Part shown: one piece after another, positions 36,750 through 44,589 of the stretch | How positions within the stretch are numbered: the first letter of the stretch is position 1 | How the letters are laid out: each line of letters opens with the position of its first letter | NCBI RefSeq assembly: GCF_013410745.1 | Contig: NZ_JACCFY010000001.1 | Location: 2,852,001 to 2,916,000 of the forward strand | Reading direction: 5' to 3' | DNA from: Nesterenkonia xinjiangensis | Lineage (GTDB): Bacteria; Actinomycetota; Actinomycetes; Actinomycetales; Micrococcaceae | Length of the DNA stretch: 64,000 nucleotides | Notes under the pieces: model-generated | What the model was told of the DNA's origin: nothing | Seen by the model: only the letters and a program-made list of their open reading frames with translations | The model's database searches: none | Made by a program: the position numbers and the translations under genes

Positions 36750-37412
36750 TCAGTCGGAGTCCTCGTCCACGGTGTCGGGGTCGCCGCCGATGTTGTTGTC
36801 CTCGACGGGGTTGTCGCCCTCGGGCACGATGGCGCCGTTGCGGGCGTCGACGATCACGGTGTTCTCGGAGGTTGCGCCCTCCACCGTGATGGTCCAGACG
36901 ACGAGGTCACCTTCGCGGCCCTCCAGTCGGGCGTCGAGGACTAGCCCGGACGATTCGGTCCGGGCGATCTGCATGGCGCGCAGCATGGGCACCTCTGCCT
37001 CCGGCGCCACCTCCTGCAGCGACTCCTCGGCTCCGCCGCCGTCCAGCGTCTCGACGTCTGCGGTGCCTTCCTGATTGGTCACCACGGTGCGGACCTCCTC
37101 TCCGTCGACGAGGATGTCCACTGTCATGCCGGTCTCATCCGCACCGGTCTTGTCGAAGGCGACGGCCTTGCCCTCTTCCACGCCCAGGGCGGTGTTGACC
37201 GCCTGGAGGGCCACGTCCCGGGTCAGGTCGATGTCATCGGCGTCATGGGGGTTCTCCGCGGAGGGCTCGGTCGAGGGCGCGAGGGTCTCGTCTTCGTCCA
37301 CACCGTCCGGCTGCTCGGGCGCGTCGTCGTCGGGGGAGCCGCAACCGGCCAGAAGGCTCGCCGAGACGGCGATCGCGACCAGGGCTGCGGAGCTGCGGGA
37401 TGCACTGAACAT
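36750..37412 (-). CDS. Second acidic PepSY-like lipoprotein
   Basis: 220 residues with signal peptide and lipobox LLAGC (Cys near residue 24). An acidic linker leads to DLTRDVALQAVNTAL and two PepSY-like strands (MTVDILVDGEEVRTVV and DLVVWTITVEGATSENTVIVDARNG). The C-terminus is again Asp-rich. The ATG at 37412 marks the signal peptide; the longer open frame upstream runs across the FHA/FtsK gene in a shadow frame and is not used. It lies 71 bases downstream of the FHA/FtsK gene. Confidence 0.82.
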   Translation of the reverse strand: MFSASRSSAALVAIAVSASLLAGCGSPDDDAPEQPDGVDEDETLAPSTEPSAENPHDADDIDLTRDVALQAVNTALGVEEGKAVAFDKTGADETGMTVDILVDGEEVRTVVTNQEGTADVETLDGGGAEESLQEVAPEAEVPMLRAMQIARTESSGLVLDARLEGREGDLVVWTITVEGATSENTVIVDARNGAIVPEGDNPVEDNNIGGDPDTVDEDSD

Positions 37413-37483
37413 GCCTCCATCTCTATCGTCGCGACCTCCATGGATCCTGGATGTGTCCTCGATGAGCTCACCGATCCGACGTG

Positions 37484-40400
37484 TCATATGGGCCAGGCCC
37501 ACTGGATCATCCGCGGCCCCTCGGGCCGCAGGTGCACGGCGCGTCCCGGAGTCGGGCGTCTCAGCACGGGGACGTTCACGGCGAAGAAGTCGGCCTGTGA
37601 CCGGTGGGTGGGGCTGAGCAGCATGTTGCTCGGTGAGGACCGGGCGTGGTGGGACCAGGGGATCTGCGAGTACAGGGAGCTGCTCGGCGTGGCAGCGCCG
37701 ACCACCTGCACGCCCCGATGGATCCAGGTCTCCACCGTGCGGTGCTTCTGCGGGTCGAGGCGATCGGCGTCGTCCAGCAGCAGGACCCGTGCTGGGGGCT
37801 CGTCCGTCCACGGATCGTCTGCACCCCAGAGCACAGCATCCTCGAGCTGACGGGCCAGCACCTCCAGGCAGGTGCTCCGCCCGGTTCCGGAGGTCCCCAG
37901 GATGAGGGTGGCCGGCGCGTCTCTCCAGCCCACGAGCCGCTGGGTGAACTGTTCGACGCCGATGACGGCTTCCGCCCTCCCGGGGGCTCCGGCGGGGCAG
38001 GGGACCGCCGCACGCACCTGTTCGAGGGAGATCTGCTCCGGCAGCGGCTGTACCGAGATCTGTGGCCGGACGGAGTTCCGCGGGTGAACCGCAGGACCGC
38101 GAGTGGAGGCGCCTGAGCCCTGTGGTGTCGCGTCCGTCTCGGGCACGGTGACCAGCTGGATCTCCGCTCCTGGGCACGGGTGATCGGTGTCGAGGAGGAT
38201 GCCGCGGCCGGGGAGGCTGTCCACCGGGCGGAGCTTGGGCCACAGCATCCGGGTGTCCTGGGAGACCCCGTGGGGAAGATAGACCCGGCGCGGCAGGCGG
38301 GAGCCGACGCGGCCGCTGGACAGCTCGCGCCCGCCGGAGAGCACCACGGAGATCCCGACGTCAGCGCCCTCGCTGATCAACGTGCCCAACAGGTGCTCCA
38401 TCTGTCCCCCGCCGGGCCCTTGGGAGGCCTGGTGCCATTGGGGGTAGCCGCTGACCACCAGGACGATCTCTTCGTCATCGGGAGACGTCAGGACGCTGCA
38501 GGTGCGCCGAGCGCTGAGCTCGTCCTGGAGGAGCTGGAGCAGGTGCTCCACCTCGGCCGGGTGGTCCTCGGTCAGCCAGCTGGCCAGCGCCGGGTGGTCG
38601 GCGAAACGCTGCAGGGACCGGTCGCCGTCGAGCAGGTGCACCTGCCAGCGGGGGCAATCCGGCCCGGCGACGCCGCGGAGCAGCTGCGAGGCCAGCGCGA
38701 CGAGGACCTCGCGACCCCCTGACCCGCCCTCGCCGATCAGGCCGAGGCTGCCGTCTCGGCGGGGATCCCACGGCACCTGGACCTGGTCCTGTTCGCTCGG
38801 CAGGTCCACGCGGCCCAGCACCGGCGGCCCGTCTCTTCCGCCTCGGGCGGCGCGCGGATCGAGGTCCTGGGCCAGCGGGGGCACCAGAGGCGTATGGCGA
38901 CGAGTCCTGCCCGATGCTTGGCAGGCACGGCCGAGGGCACGGACGACGTGCTGGGTGGCCGCCCCGCCGGAGTGGGCGCCCTGTGCCGGCGGGCGAGTGC
39001 TCCGGGCCGGCGACACCGCCAGCTTCTCGGTCGCAGCGGTCAGCAGACCTGTCTGGAAGGGGATCGGCTGCTCTCCGGGTCGACGCAGGATCCCGCGGCC
39101 GGGAAGGTTCCGTGGGATCCTGCCGGCGTCCACGGTCCCCACGAGGTCACGGGACTCGTCTTCGCTGCGCAGTCGCAGCGTGATGATGCTGCCGATGTTG
39201 GCGCGGATGTCGGCGGTGACGACCCCCTGGGGGCGCTGAGTGGAGAGCACCAGGTGCAGGCCCAGCGATCGCCCCAGCGTGGCCAGGCGCATGAGCTCGT
39301 CCATGGTCTCAGGGAGCTCATGGGAGAAGATCCGGAACTCGTCGATGACCACCAGGATCCGTGCCAGCGGCTCCTGCGGGCGCAGCCGCCGATACTCCGG
39401 GTAGTCCCCCGCCCCGGCGTCCAGGAACAGCCGCTCTCGGCGCACCAGCTCGGAACGGATGCCCTCCAGGGTGCGTTCAGCCTGGGCTTGGGAGAGGTCG
39501 GTGATCAGCCGCAGCGAATGCTCCAGCTCGGCCAGGTGTTGGAAGCTGGCGCCGCCTTTGAAGTCGAAGAGCACCAGCGCCAGCTCCTCCGGGCCGTAGC
39601 GGGCGGCCCACCCCAGGATCAGCGCCTTGAGCAGCTCGGACTTCCCCGAGCCGGAGGTCCCCGCCAGCAGGATGTGCGGACCGTCCTCCACCAGGTCCAG
39701 GTACTCCTCACCGGCGGCGCTGCGGCCCAGCACTGAGAGCAGGGACCCAGCGGCTGACCGGTCCAGCAGCTTGGACGGCAACGGAATCTCCAGCTGATCT
39801 GGGACGATCCCCTCAACGAGGAGCGCCGCGCAGTATGGAAGCGCCAGACGCAGGAGATCTTCCAAGCTCGCTCGGGAGAGACCGTCGACCACCAGTCCAC
39901 GGGCCCCGCCGGACCCGCCATCGATGCGACGGCGGTCGTCGCCGTCCGGCGCCCCTGCCGGATCGGAGAGCGCCCGGTCGACCTCGCGGTGACGCAGCTC
40001 TTGGGCGTCGAGATCGATCTCCCAGGCTGAGCGCTCGCCGGGGGCTCTTGAGCACGTCTCCGGAGTCCGGTGCGTGAGCACGCACCAGCCGTGCCGCAGG
40101 GCGTCGTGGAGCTGGTCCACGGTGACCGGCTCATCGACCAGCAGCACCGCCGGCGGTGCCGGAGCCTGCAGAGCGTCAGGACGGAGCTGACCGGCGGGCA
40201 CCACGGTGACCTCGTGATCCTCCAGGACCGAGGGCCAGTGCTCTGGACTCCCGACCACGAGGATCTCGGGTCGGGCAGTGCGCTCGCGGATGATCAGCTG
40301 GGCGAGGATCCAGTGCAGGAGCCGGCGACGGACCCGTGGCGGGCCGCTGATCGTCAGCTGCTCACCGGGGCGCAGCGGCACTCCGATGCCGCACTGCACC

Positions 40401-41497
40401 AAGACGCCCTCCATCTGCCGCGTCGTGGCAGGCAGACCCACCGCCGGGGAGGTCACGCCGTGTCCCAACCGCACCACCGGGGCCGGCGCCGAACCGGTTT
40501 CGACGGGTGTCTCCTGCGGTGAGGAGCTGACCGGCGCGTCGTGCTCTGCGGTGCCCGCACGAAGCCGTCGGACCAGAGCCCCGGGAGTGTCCAGCCGATC
40601 GTCGACACGATCGGCCCACCGAGAGGCGGCCACGTCCACTGCGGCGCGAAACCGACGACGCCGGCGGGCCGCGTCGGCCACGGTCGCGGCCGCCACCAGC
40701 GCGGACACTGCGCTGAAGAGCAGGAAGAACCACATGCCTGTCACGAGCACCAACACGATGCCGATGATCAGGGGTACGCAGGCCATCATGAGCATCATCC
40801 GATGCTTGCCCTCCGGCGGAACTTCCTCCACGGGCTCCAGAGGGGGCGGCCAGAGACCGGGAGCGGCAGGGGGCGGTGCTCCGGTGACCAGACGCAGCGT
40901 GGCGTCTCCGACGTGAAGGGGCTCCCGGCTCGTCCACGGGGTGGTGGGGTGTCGAGGACTTCGCCACGACCGCGGGGTCTTCGTTGACACGGTCACTGAA
41001 CGGGCACCGACGTCGATGAAGCAGTGTTCCCGTGCGATGCCTGGGTCGGCGAGCGGGACGGCGACGGATCCTCGGCCTATCGTGTGCCGGCCTCGCGGCA
41101 GCGCGAGCAGACGACCTGCGTCCGGCCCCTCGTCCACGCAGAGCTGCAAGGGCGTGACATCACTAGGTGCCGCTCGGCGCTTCTGCGGCTCGCCTGGTCT
41201 GTCGATGGTGGAGCCCGAGGCTGTGGGGTGGAAGACCACCACCATGCCTGGGTGGATCCGCGGCGACCCCGGGGGCAGTGCGGCCAGCGGCACGCCGGCG
41301 ACGGTGGCCTCCACCGGCCTCGGGGATGTCCCAGCCCAGATGGTCAGCGCGTCGTGGAGCTGCGCGCCGGACGGGCGGGCGGCGCCGTCGATACGAAGTC
41401 TTGCGTCATATGTGCCATATCCCGGCGCCGAGCGCCGAAGGGCCTGCCAGCGGTGCTGGGGCATCGCCTCCGGTGTGGTGACCACTGTCAGGGTCAA
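37484..41497 (-). CDS. FHA-domain FtsK/SpoIIIE-type multi-ATPase (EssC/EccC-like)
   Basis: 1337 residues. An FHA domain (about residues 117-205; IGRG at 140-143, REH at 156-158) would bind phosphothreonine. Two membrane helices follow (about 234-275). The main FtsK/SpoIIIE ATPase has Walker A GTSGSGKS at 613-620 and LVLFDFKGGASF after it. A middle ATPase is degenerate (GEGGSGGRE). A third has Walker A-like GTSGTGRST at 1201-1209 and LLLDDAD near 1240. This architecture resembles type VII secretion ATPases, but no WXG100, EccB, EccD or EssB gene is present. The TTG start at 41497 follows AGGAGG. It is divergent from the Tad locus. Confidence 0.85.
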   Translation of the reverse strand: MTLTVVTTPEAMPQHRWQALRRSAPGYGTYDARLRIDGAARPSGAQLHDALTIWAGTSPRPVEATVAGVPLAALPPGSPRIHPGMVVVFHPTASGSTIDRPGEPQKRRAAPSDVTPLQLCVDEGPDAGRLLALPRGRHTIGRGSVAVPLADPGIAREHCFIDVGARSVTVSTKTPRSWRSPRHPTTPWTSREPLHVGDATLRLVTGAPPPAAPGLWPPPLEPVEEVPPEGKHRMMLMMACVPLIIGIVLVLVTGMWFFLLFSAVSALVAAATVADAARRRRRFRAAVDVAASRWADRVDDRLDTPGALVRRLRAGTAEHDAPVSSSPQETPVETGSAPAPVVRLGHGVTSPAVGLPATTRQMEGVLVQCGIGVPLRPGEQLTISGPPRVRRRLLHWILAQLIIRERTARPEILVVGSPEHWPSVLEDHEVTVVPAGQLRPDALQAPAPPAVLLVDEPVTVDQLHDALRHGWCVLTHRTPETCSRAPGERSAWEIDLDAQELRHREVDRALSDPAGAPDGDDRRRIDGGSGGARGLVVDGLSRASLEDLLRLALPYCAALLVEGIVPDQLEIPLPSKLLDRSAAGSLLSVLGRSAAGEEYLDLVEDGPHILLAGTSGSGKSELLKALILGWAARYGPEELALVLFDFKGGASFQHLAELEHSLRLITDLSQAQAERTLEGIRSELVRRERLFLDAGAGDYPEYRRLRPQEPLARILVVIDEFRIFSHELPETMDELMRLATLGRSLGLHLVLSTQRPQGVVTADIRANIGSIITLRLRSEDESRDLVGTVDAGRIPRNLPGRGILRRPGEQPIPFQTGLLTAATEKLAVSPARSTRPPAQGAHSGGAATQHVVRALGRACQASGRTRRHTPLVPPLAQDLDPRAARGGRDGPPVLGRVDLPSEQDQVQVPWDPRRDGSLGLIGEGGSGGREVLVALASQLLRGVAGPDCPRWQVHLLDGDRSLQRFADHPALASWLTEDHPAEVEHLLQLLQDELSARRTCSVLTSPDDEEIVLVVSGYPQWHQASQGPGGGQMEHLLGTLISEGADVGISVVLSGGRELSSGRVGSRLPRRVYLPHGVSQDTRMLWPKLRPVDSLPGRGILLDTDHPCPGAEIQLVTVPETDATPQGSGASTRGPAVHPRNSVRPQISVQPLPEQISLEQVRAAVPCPAGAPGRAEAVIGVEQFTQRLVGWRDAPATLILGTSGTGRSTCLEVLARQLEDAVLWGADDPWTDEPPARVLLLDDADRLDPQKHRTVETWIHRGVQVVGAATPSSSLYSQIPWSHHARSSPSNMLLSPTHRSQADFFAVNVPVLRRPTPGRAVHLRPEGPRMIQWAWPI

Positions 41498-41810
41498 TGA
41501 CAGTGGTCCTCCTCAACAGCGTATCGACCGGCGTCGGCGAGGCCAGCCTAGCCATGTGGCAGCGTTCAGGGAGCCCAGCTCTGACAGAACTGTGGATAAC
41601 TCCGAAGAAGGGCTCTGTGCCGTCGAGTTATCCACAAGCTGCGTCATCCTTGTGGCTCGTGTCTCATCTGCTGGCTAGGGTGTTGCTCTGTGAGTCCGGC
41701 CAGGGACGGGCCGGAAGGACGGGGATCGGCAGGGGAGCCGAGCCCCGGTACCAGGACCGGCGCTGGGAGACGCCGGATGACAGCCGGCACAGCACAGAGG
41801 GGGACGAGTC
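41498..41810. promoter_or_regulatory. Divergent intergenic region between the FHA/FtsK gene and the Tad locus, with two perfect DnaA boxes
   Basis: No gene is evident. TGTGGATAA at 41591-41599 and TTATCCACA at 41628-41636 are perfect DnaA boxes in opposite orientation, and the match extends to a 12-bp inverted repeat with TC/GA on the inner side. The spacing (22 bases between arms) and the promoter position suggest a regulatory site. Confidence 0.6.
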
Positions 41811-42078
41811 GTGGATGCTCTGACGATCGTGGAGGAGGAGGTCCGGAGCAGATCCGTCTGTGCGGACTGGACCCGGCGGAAGATCGGGGCGGCCTCCGAG
41901 ACATGGTCGAGGCCGCAGTCGATGAGTATGACAGGCGCTCGATGGTGAGCTCCCTGCCGCTGATCGGTGAGCTGGAGGCGGCAGTCAAGCACATCCTGGA
42001 CTCGGTGGCGGGTTTCGGAGAGCTTCAGCCCCTTCTTGAGGACGACACCATCGAAGAGATCTGGATCAACGGTCCGCA
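41811..42078 (+). pseudogene. tadA: 5' fragment of Tad pilus ATPase gene tadA (cpaF), frameshifted and cut by the integrated element
   Basis: The GTG at 41811 opens MDALTIVEEEVR, the usual start of actinobacterial TadA. The family sequence then continues in another frame (EQIRLCGLDPAEDRG, DMVEAAVDEYDRRS, VAGFGELQPLLEDDTIEEIWINGPQ). The change of frame falls at about 41841-41846 and looks like a loss of one base. The reading frame then meets the element at the core CCGCA (42074-42078) and, inside the element, stops after QLVR at 42091. The rest of the gene lies beyond 50442. GGGGG at 41800-41804 may be the ribosome-binding site. Confidence 0.85.
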
Positions 42079-42095
42079 ACTTGTTCGCTAGATAT
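42069..42095 (+). other. attL of the element
   Basis: Host tadA sequence AACGGTCCGCA is joined to element sequence. The element arm TTGTTCGCTAG (42081-42091) begins 2 bases after the CCGCA core. The same 11 bases occur inverted at the right end. Confidence 0.85.
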
Positions 42096-42127
42096 ATCCA
42101 TCTAGGGACGATTTGGAGCACCACACC

Positions 42128-42574
42128 ATGACCACGATCACCATCGACCAGCACGTCAACCCCACCAGCACCCGCTACACCGTCCGCGCCGAAGACGGCA
42201 CACGCATCGGCAGCTACGTCCAGGCCCACGGGGCTCACGACGTCCAGGGCATCTACCCCGCGAACCCCATCGACCCCGACGGCGAACCCTGCGACCTGCG
42301 AGGCCTCGGACGCGGCTGCATTGAGGCTATCGCCTACCTCTGCGACTGCGCAGGCGTCACCGGCTACCGCATCCAGGAGATGCCCGGACTCGTCGAGGTC
42401 TCCGACGACCTGCGAGCCTCGATCCTCGCCGCCGTCGAGGACGCCGGAGGCATGGAACAGATCACCGTCTCGCAGATGTTCCGAGCCGCGAACGACCTCG
42501 GCGTCGGTGCTCACGTCTTCGCCGCCGTGCTGCCCCTCTCCGAGCTCACCGGACGTGTCAGCGGCTCCCGGTAG
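42128..42574 (+). CDS. Hypothetical acidic protein at the left end of the element
   Basis: 148 residues; not recognised. It has no membrane segment or signal peptide. The N-terminal half is beta-like (TRYTVRAEDGTRIGSYVQAHG). The middle has three cysteines (EPCDLRGLGRGCIEAIAYLCDC) and the C-terminal half is helical. The ATG at 42128 follows GGAG by 10 bases; a TTG at 42113 is less likely. It is the first gene inside attL and one of only two read to the right, so it may be cargo rather than part of the core module. A strong hairpin follows. Confidence 0.65.
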   Translation: MTTITIDQHVNPTSTRYTVRAEDGTRIGSYVQAHGAHDVQGIYPANPIDPDGEPCDLRGLGRGCIEAIAYLCDCAGVTGYRIQEMPGLVEVSDDLRASILAAVEDAGGMEQITVSQMFRAANDLGVGAHVFAAVLPLSELTGRVSGSR

Positions 42575-42586
42575 CCTCCCAGGCCA

Positions 42587-42627
42587 GTAGGCCCCCGGTG
42601 TTGCTTGCTCCATCACCGGGGGCCTAC
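42587..42627 (+). terminator. Perfect 14-bp hairpin after the first element gene
   Basis: GTAGGCCCCCGGTG pairs perfectly with CACCGGGGGCCTAC around a 13-base loop, 13 bases after the stop at 42574. It is probably an intrinsic terminator. Confidence 0.7.
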
Positions 42628-42689
42628 TCATGTCCGGCACCGGCCCGGAGCCCTTCACCGGCCCGTACCCGCACGGCTACTCTCGGCGC

Positions 42690-42854
42690 ATGGACGACGC
42701 CCTACCCGACACCTGCCCCACCTGCAGAGGCGCGATCAGGCCGCGCCCTATCCCGCGTCGCGAGCAGACGCTCACCGAGACCTCACGGTCTCGGAAGTGG
42801 ACGTGCCCCCGTGGCTGCTACGACGGCCCGGTCAACACTCCGCCCGCACGATAG
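42690..42854 (+). CDS. Possible small zinc-ribbon-like protein
   Basis: 54 residues from the ATG at 42690, or 74 from an ATG at 42630 that overlaps the hairpin flank. Two cysteine pairs, CPTC near the start and CPRGC near the end, are spaced like a zinc ribbon (DTCPTCRGAIRPRPIPR ... WTCPRGCYDGP). There is no strong ribosome-binding site. It may be a real small phage-type gene or a chance frame; the paired cysteines are the only support. Confidence 0.4.
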   Translation: MDDALPDTCPTCRGAIRPRPIPRREQTLTETSRSRKWTCPRGCYDGPVNTPPAR

Positions 42855-42878
42855 ACCGGCACACCAGAAGCCGGCAGC

Positions 42879-43373
42879 TCAGCCGCCGGCAGGGACTCCC
42901 CAGCGCTGAAACCACCTCGAGGCGGTCGCCAGCGTCTCGGCCACATGCCGCCCTGCCAACAGCTCAGCATAGGCCCGTTGCTGGCCCTTGCTGTCCCGCT
43001 CATCCCTGCCCAGGGCCTTCACGCCGCGCCAGATCACACGGACCCCGAACGACGCCGGGAACGTGATCGGGAACGTGACCCCCTCGACCCTCTCCACGGC
43101 GACGACGGGGCTGTGTGAGTACCGGTTGCGGGCGAACCTCACGCCCTGAACCGTCTGCCCCGCCGCGTCGTTGCTGCGGGCCTCCCGGTACCCCGTGGCC
43201 GTCTTCTCCAGACGCTCATTGAGCATCTGACACCACCACGCGCATTCCAGGACGGCAGCCTCTACCGGGCGCGTGTCCTCGGGCCGGGAGATGAGGGCAC
43301 GCTCTGCCACCCGGTAGCGCTCAGTCGCCGCGTCGAGGCCCGTCGCCCCGAAGATCAACCGCTCATCTGTCAT
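42879..43373 (-). CDS. Unknown helical protein with a HEPN-like RNRYSH motif
   Basis: 164 residues from the ATG at 43373. The first 75 residues look helical (ATERYRVAERALISR, VEAAVLECAWWCQMLNERLEK). They are followed by VRFARNRYSHSP, where Arg82-Asn83-x3-His87 fits the R-[N/D/H]-x-x-x-H motif of HEPN ribonucleases such as HepT. The C-terminal half contains VRVIWRGVKAL and a final helix ending RWFQRWG. No antitoxin-like partner is obvious. If the motif is real, a role in RNA cleavage or phage defence is possible, but this is inference from one short motif. Confidence 0.6.
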   Translation of the reverse strand: MTDERLIFGATGLDAATERYRVAERALISRPEDTRPVEAAVLECAWWCQMLNERLEKTATGYREARSNDAAGQTVQGVRFARNRYSHSPVVAVERVEGVTFPITFPASFGVRVIWRGVKALGRDERDSKGQQRAYAELLAGRHVAETLATASRWFQRWGVPAGG

Positions 43374-43713
43374 GGCCCTGAGCCTACGGCGGCAGACAGC
43401 AGAAACCCCGGATCCCAGAAAAACGGGAAACCGGGGGGAGATCTCGCTATGGCCGTAGGGGGGCGACCTCGCCACCGGGGAGGGGATACCCCCTGGGGTG
43501 GAGTCGGCCCGTGGAGTTGGCGCGGACGGGAGCAGCAGAAAGGATGGAAACATCTGCTCCCGTCCGCGCCGGATTCCTCACTGTGGACGCGTCGGCCAGG
43601 GCGCGCCCTACGTGAGGCACTGGCCGCGCCGGAGGCTGTGGAGCAGCGCAGAGAGTCGCTGTCGCAAGGCCTCCGACGTGGGCGGCGCGGCCAGTGGTCT
43701 ACAGGTGCGAGGG
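43374..43713. repeat. 340-base noncoding block with nested perfect inverted repeats
   Basis: No gene is supported here. GGCGCGGACGGGAGCAG (43519-43535) pairs perfectly with 43554-43570 around an 18-base loop. AGGGCGCGCCCT at 43598-43609 is a palindrome. CACTGGCCGCGCC (43618-43630) pairs perfectly with 43684-43696, enclosing a shorter GGAGGC/GCCTCC pair (43631-43636 with 43669-43674). The block follows the capsid gene on the minus strand. It could be a terminator array, a structured RNA, a packaging site or an origin. Confidence 0.75.
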
Positions 43714-43724
43714 TCAGCCCTCGC
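43707..43724 (-). terminator. Hairpin at the stop of the capsid gene
   Basis: GCGAGGG-tcag-CCCTCGC, a 7-bp stem with a 4-base loop, includes the capsid stop codon. Together with the 17-bp hairpin further on it probably ends transcription of the structural genes. Confidence 0.45.
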
Positions 43725-44589
43725 CGCCGATGACGACCTTGGCAATAGCCCCGTGATGCGGGAAGCCGAAGCCCACCCGGCACGTGACCTTCAGCGCCAC
43801 ACGGTCACTGGTGAAGTACACGTCACTGGACACGTCGAGTTCGATGTCCTGCGACAGTGCGACGTAGATGTGACGGTGGTCCAGGCCCCACACGGTGCCC
43901 TCAGAAACGTGAGGGGAGGGGATCAGCGGACGCCCCAGGAGGTCCCCGTTTTCAAGCAGCACCCGGTTTGAATCGGACGCGTCCTTGAGCTGCAGAATCT
44001 GCAACATCGTCGCGGGGTGGGCCACCCAGCCGGAGACCTCCCCCTCATTCGTGGCCACGTCGAGGGCTGCCTCCTGGAACGCATCCAGGTTCTCGAGGGT
44101 AGCGACGGTCAGCGCGTCGAGGTCCAGGGACTCGAGCCCACTCGGGGCGTTCGCGTTCGTGGAGGCGAGGTCACCGAAAAATGCCTGATCCACCTTGCGG
44201 CCTGCCTCGCGGGCCAGGGACTGGCCGACACGCTGCGAGGCTTCGGGGGTGGAGTCGCGGGCGAGCTCGCGAGTGATCGGCACGATGCCAGCAACCTTCT
44301 TCGGGTCGATCACGATCTCGTCCAGTTCGGGGGCGTCGGTGACGATCTCCTGACCCTCGGCCACCCATTCGGCGGACGGGTCTTCGCGCCACACGGGGAT
44401 TCGCAGCTCTGAACGCTGCTGGTACCGGTGGACGGTGGTCAGCTGCGGGGCGGCGGGGAGGGCGTCACCCTCGGGGTGGACGCCGCCGCCGAGGGCGAGG
44501 GATGAACGGAACAGTGGGTCAAGTACCAGGTCCGTGTACTCGGGCTGCAGCAGCCCGGATGCGCCAGTGGTGGCGGTGGTGAAGCTCAT
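43714..44589 (-). CDS. HK97-type phage major capsid protein
   Basis: Shell subunit of a phage-like head. 291 residues. The family pattern is clear: PEYTDLVLDPLFRSSLALGG at the N-terminus, RIPVWREDPSAEWVAEGQEI, then IVPITRELARDSTPEASQRVGQSLAREAGRKVDQAFFGD (spine helix). AHPATMLQILQLKD, LLGRPLIPSPHV and a C-terminal beta region follow. There is no N-terminal delta domain of about 100 residues, which fits the separate scaffold-like gene upstream. No head protease is present in the element. The start is the ATG at 44589. Confidence 0.88.
   Translation of the reverse strand: MSFTTATTGASGLLQPEYTDLVLDPLFRSSLALGGGVHPEGDALPAAPQLTTVHRYQQRSELRIPVWREDPSAEWVAEGQEIVTDAPELDEIVIDPKKVAGIVPITRELARDSTPEASQRVGQSLAREAGRKVDQAFFGDLASTNANAPSGLESLDLDALTVATLENLDAFQEAALDVATNEGEVSGWVAHPATMLQILQLKDASDSNRVLLENGDLLGRPLIPSPHVSEGTVWGLDHRHIYVALSQDIELDVSSDVYFTSDRVALKVTCRVGFGFPHHGAIAKVVIGGEG

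Noticed and set aside
37413-38243. N-terminal extension of the second PepSY lipoprotein
   Set aside because: It would overlap 760 bases of the FHA/FtsK gene on the same strand in another frame. The signal peptide and lipobox begin at 37412.
37484-41497. Type VII secretion locus
   Set aside because: Only the EssC/EccC-like ATPase is present; no WXG100, EccB, EccD, EccE or mycosin gene is found in the window.
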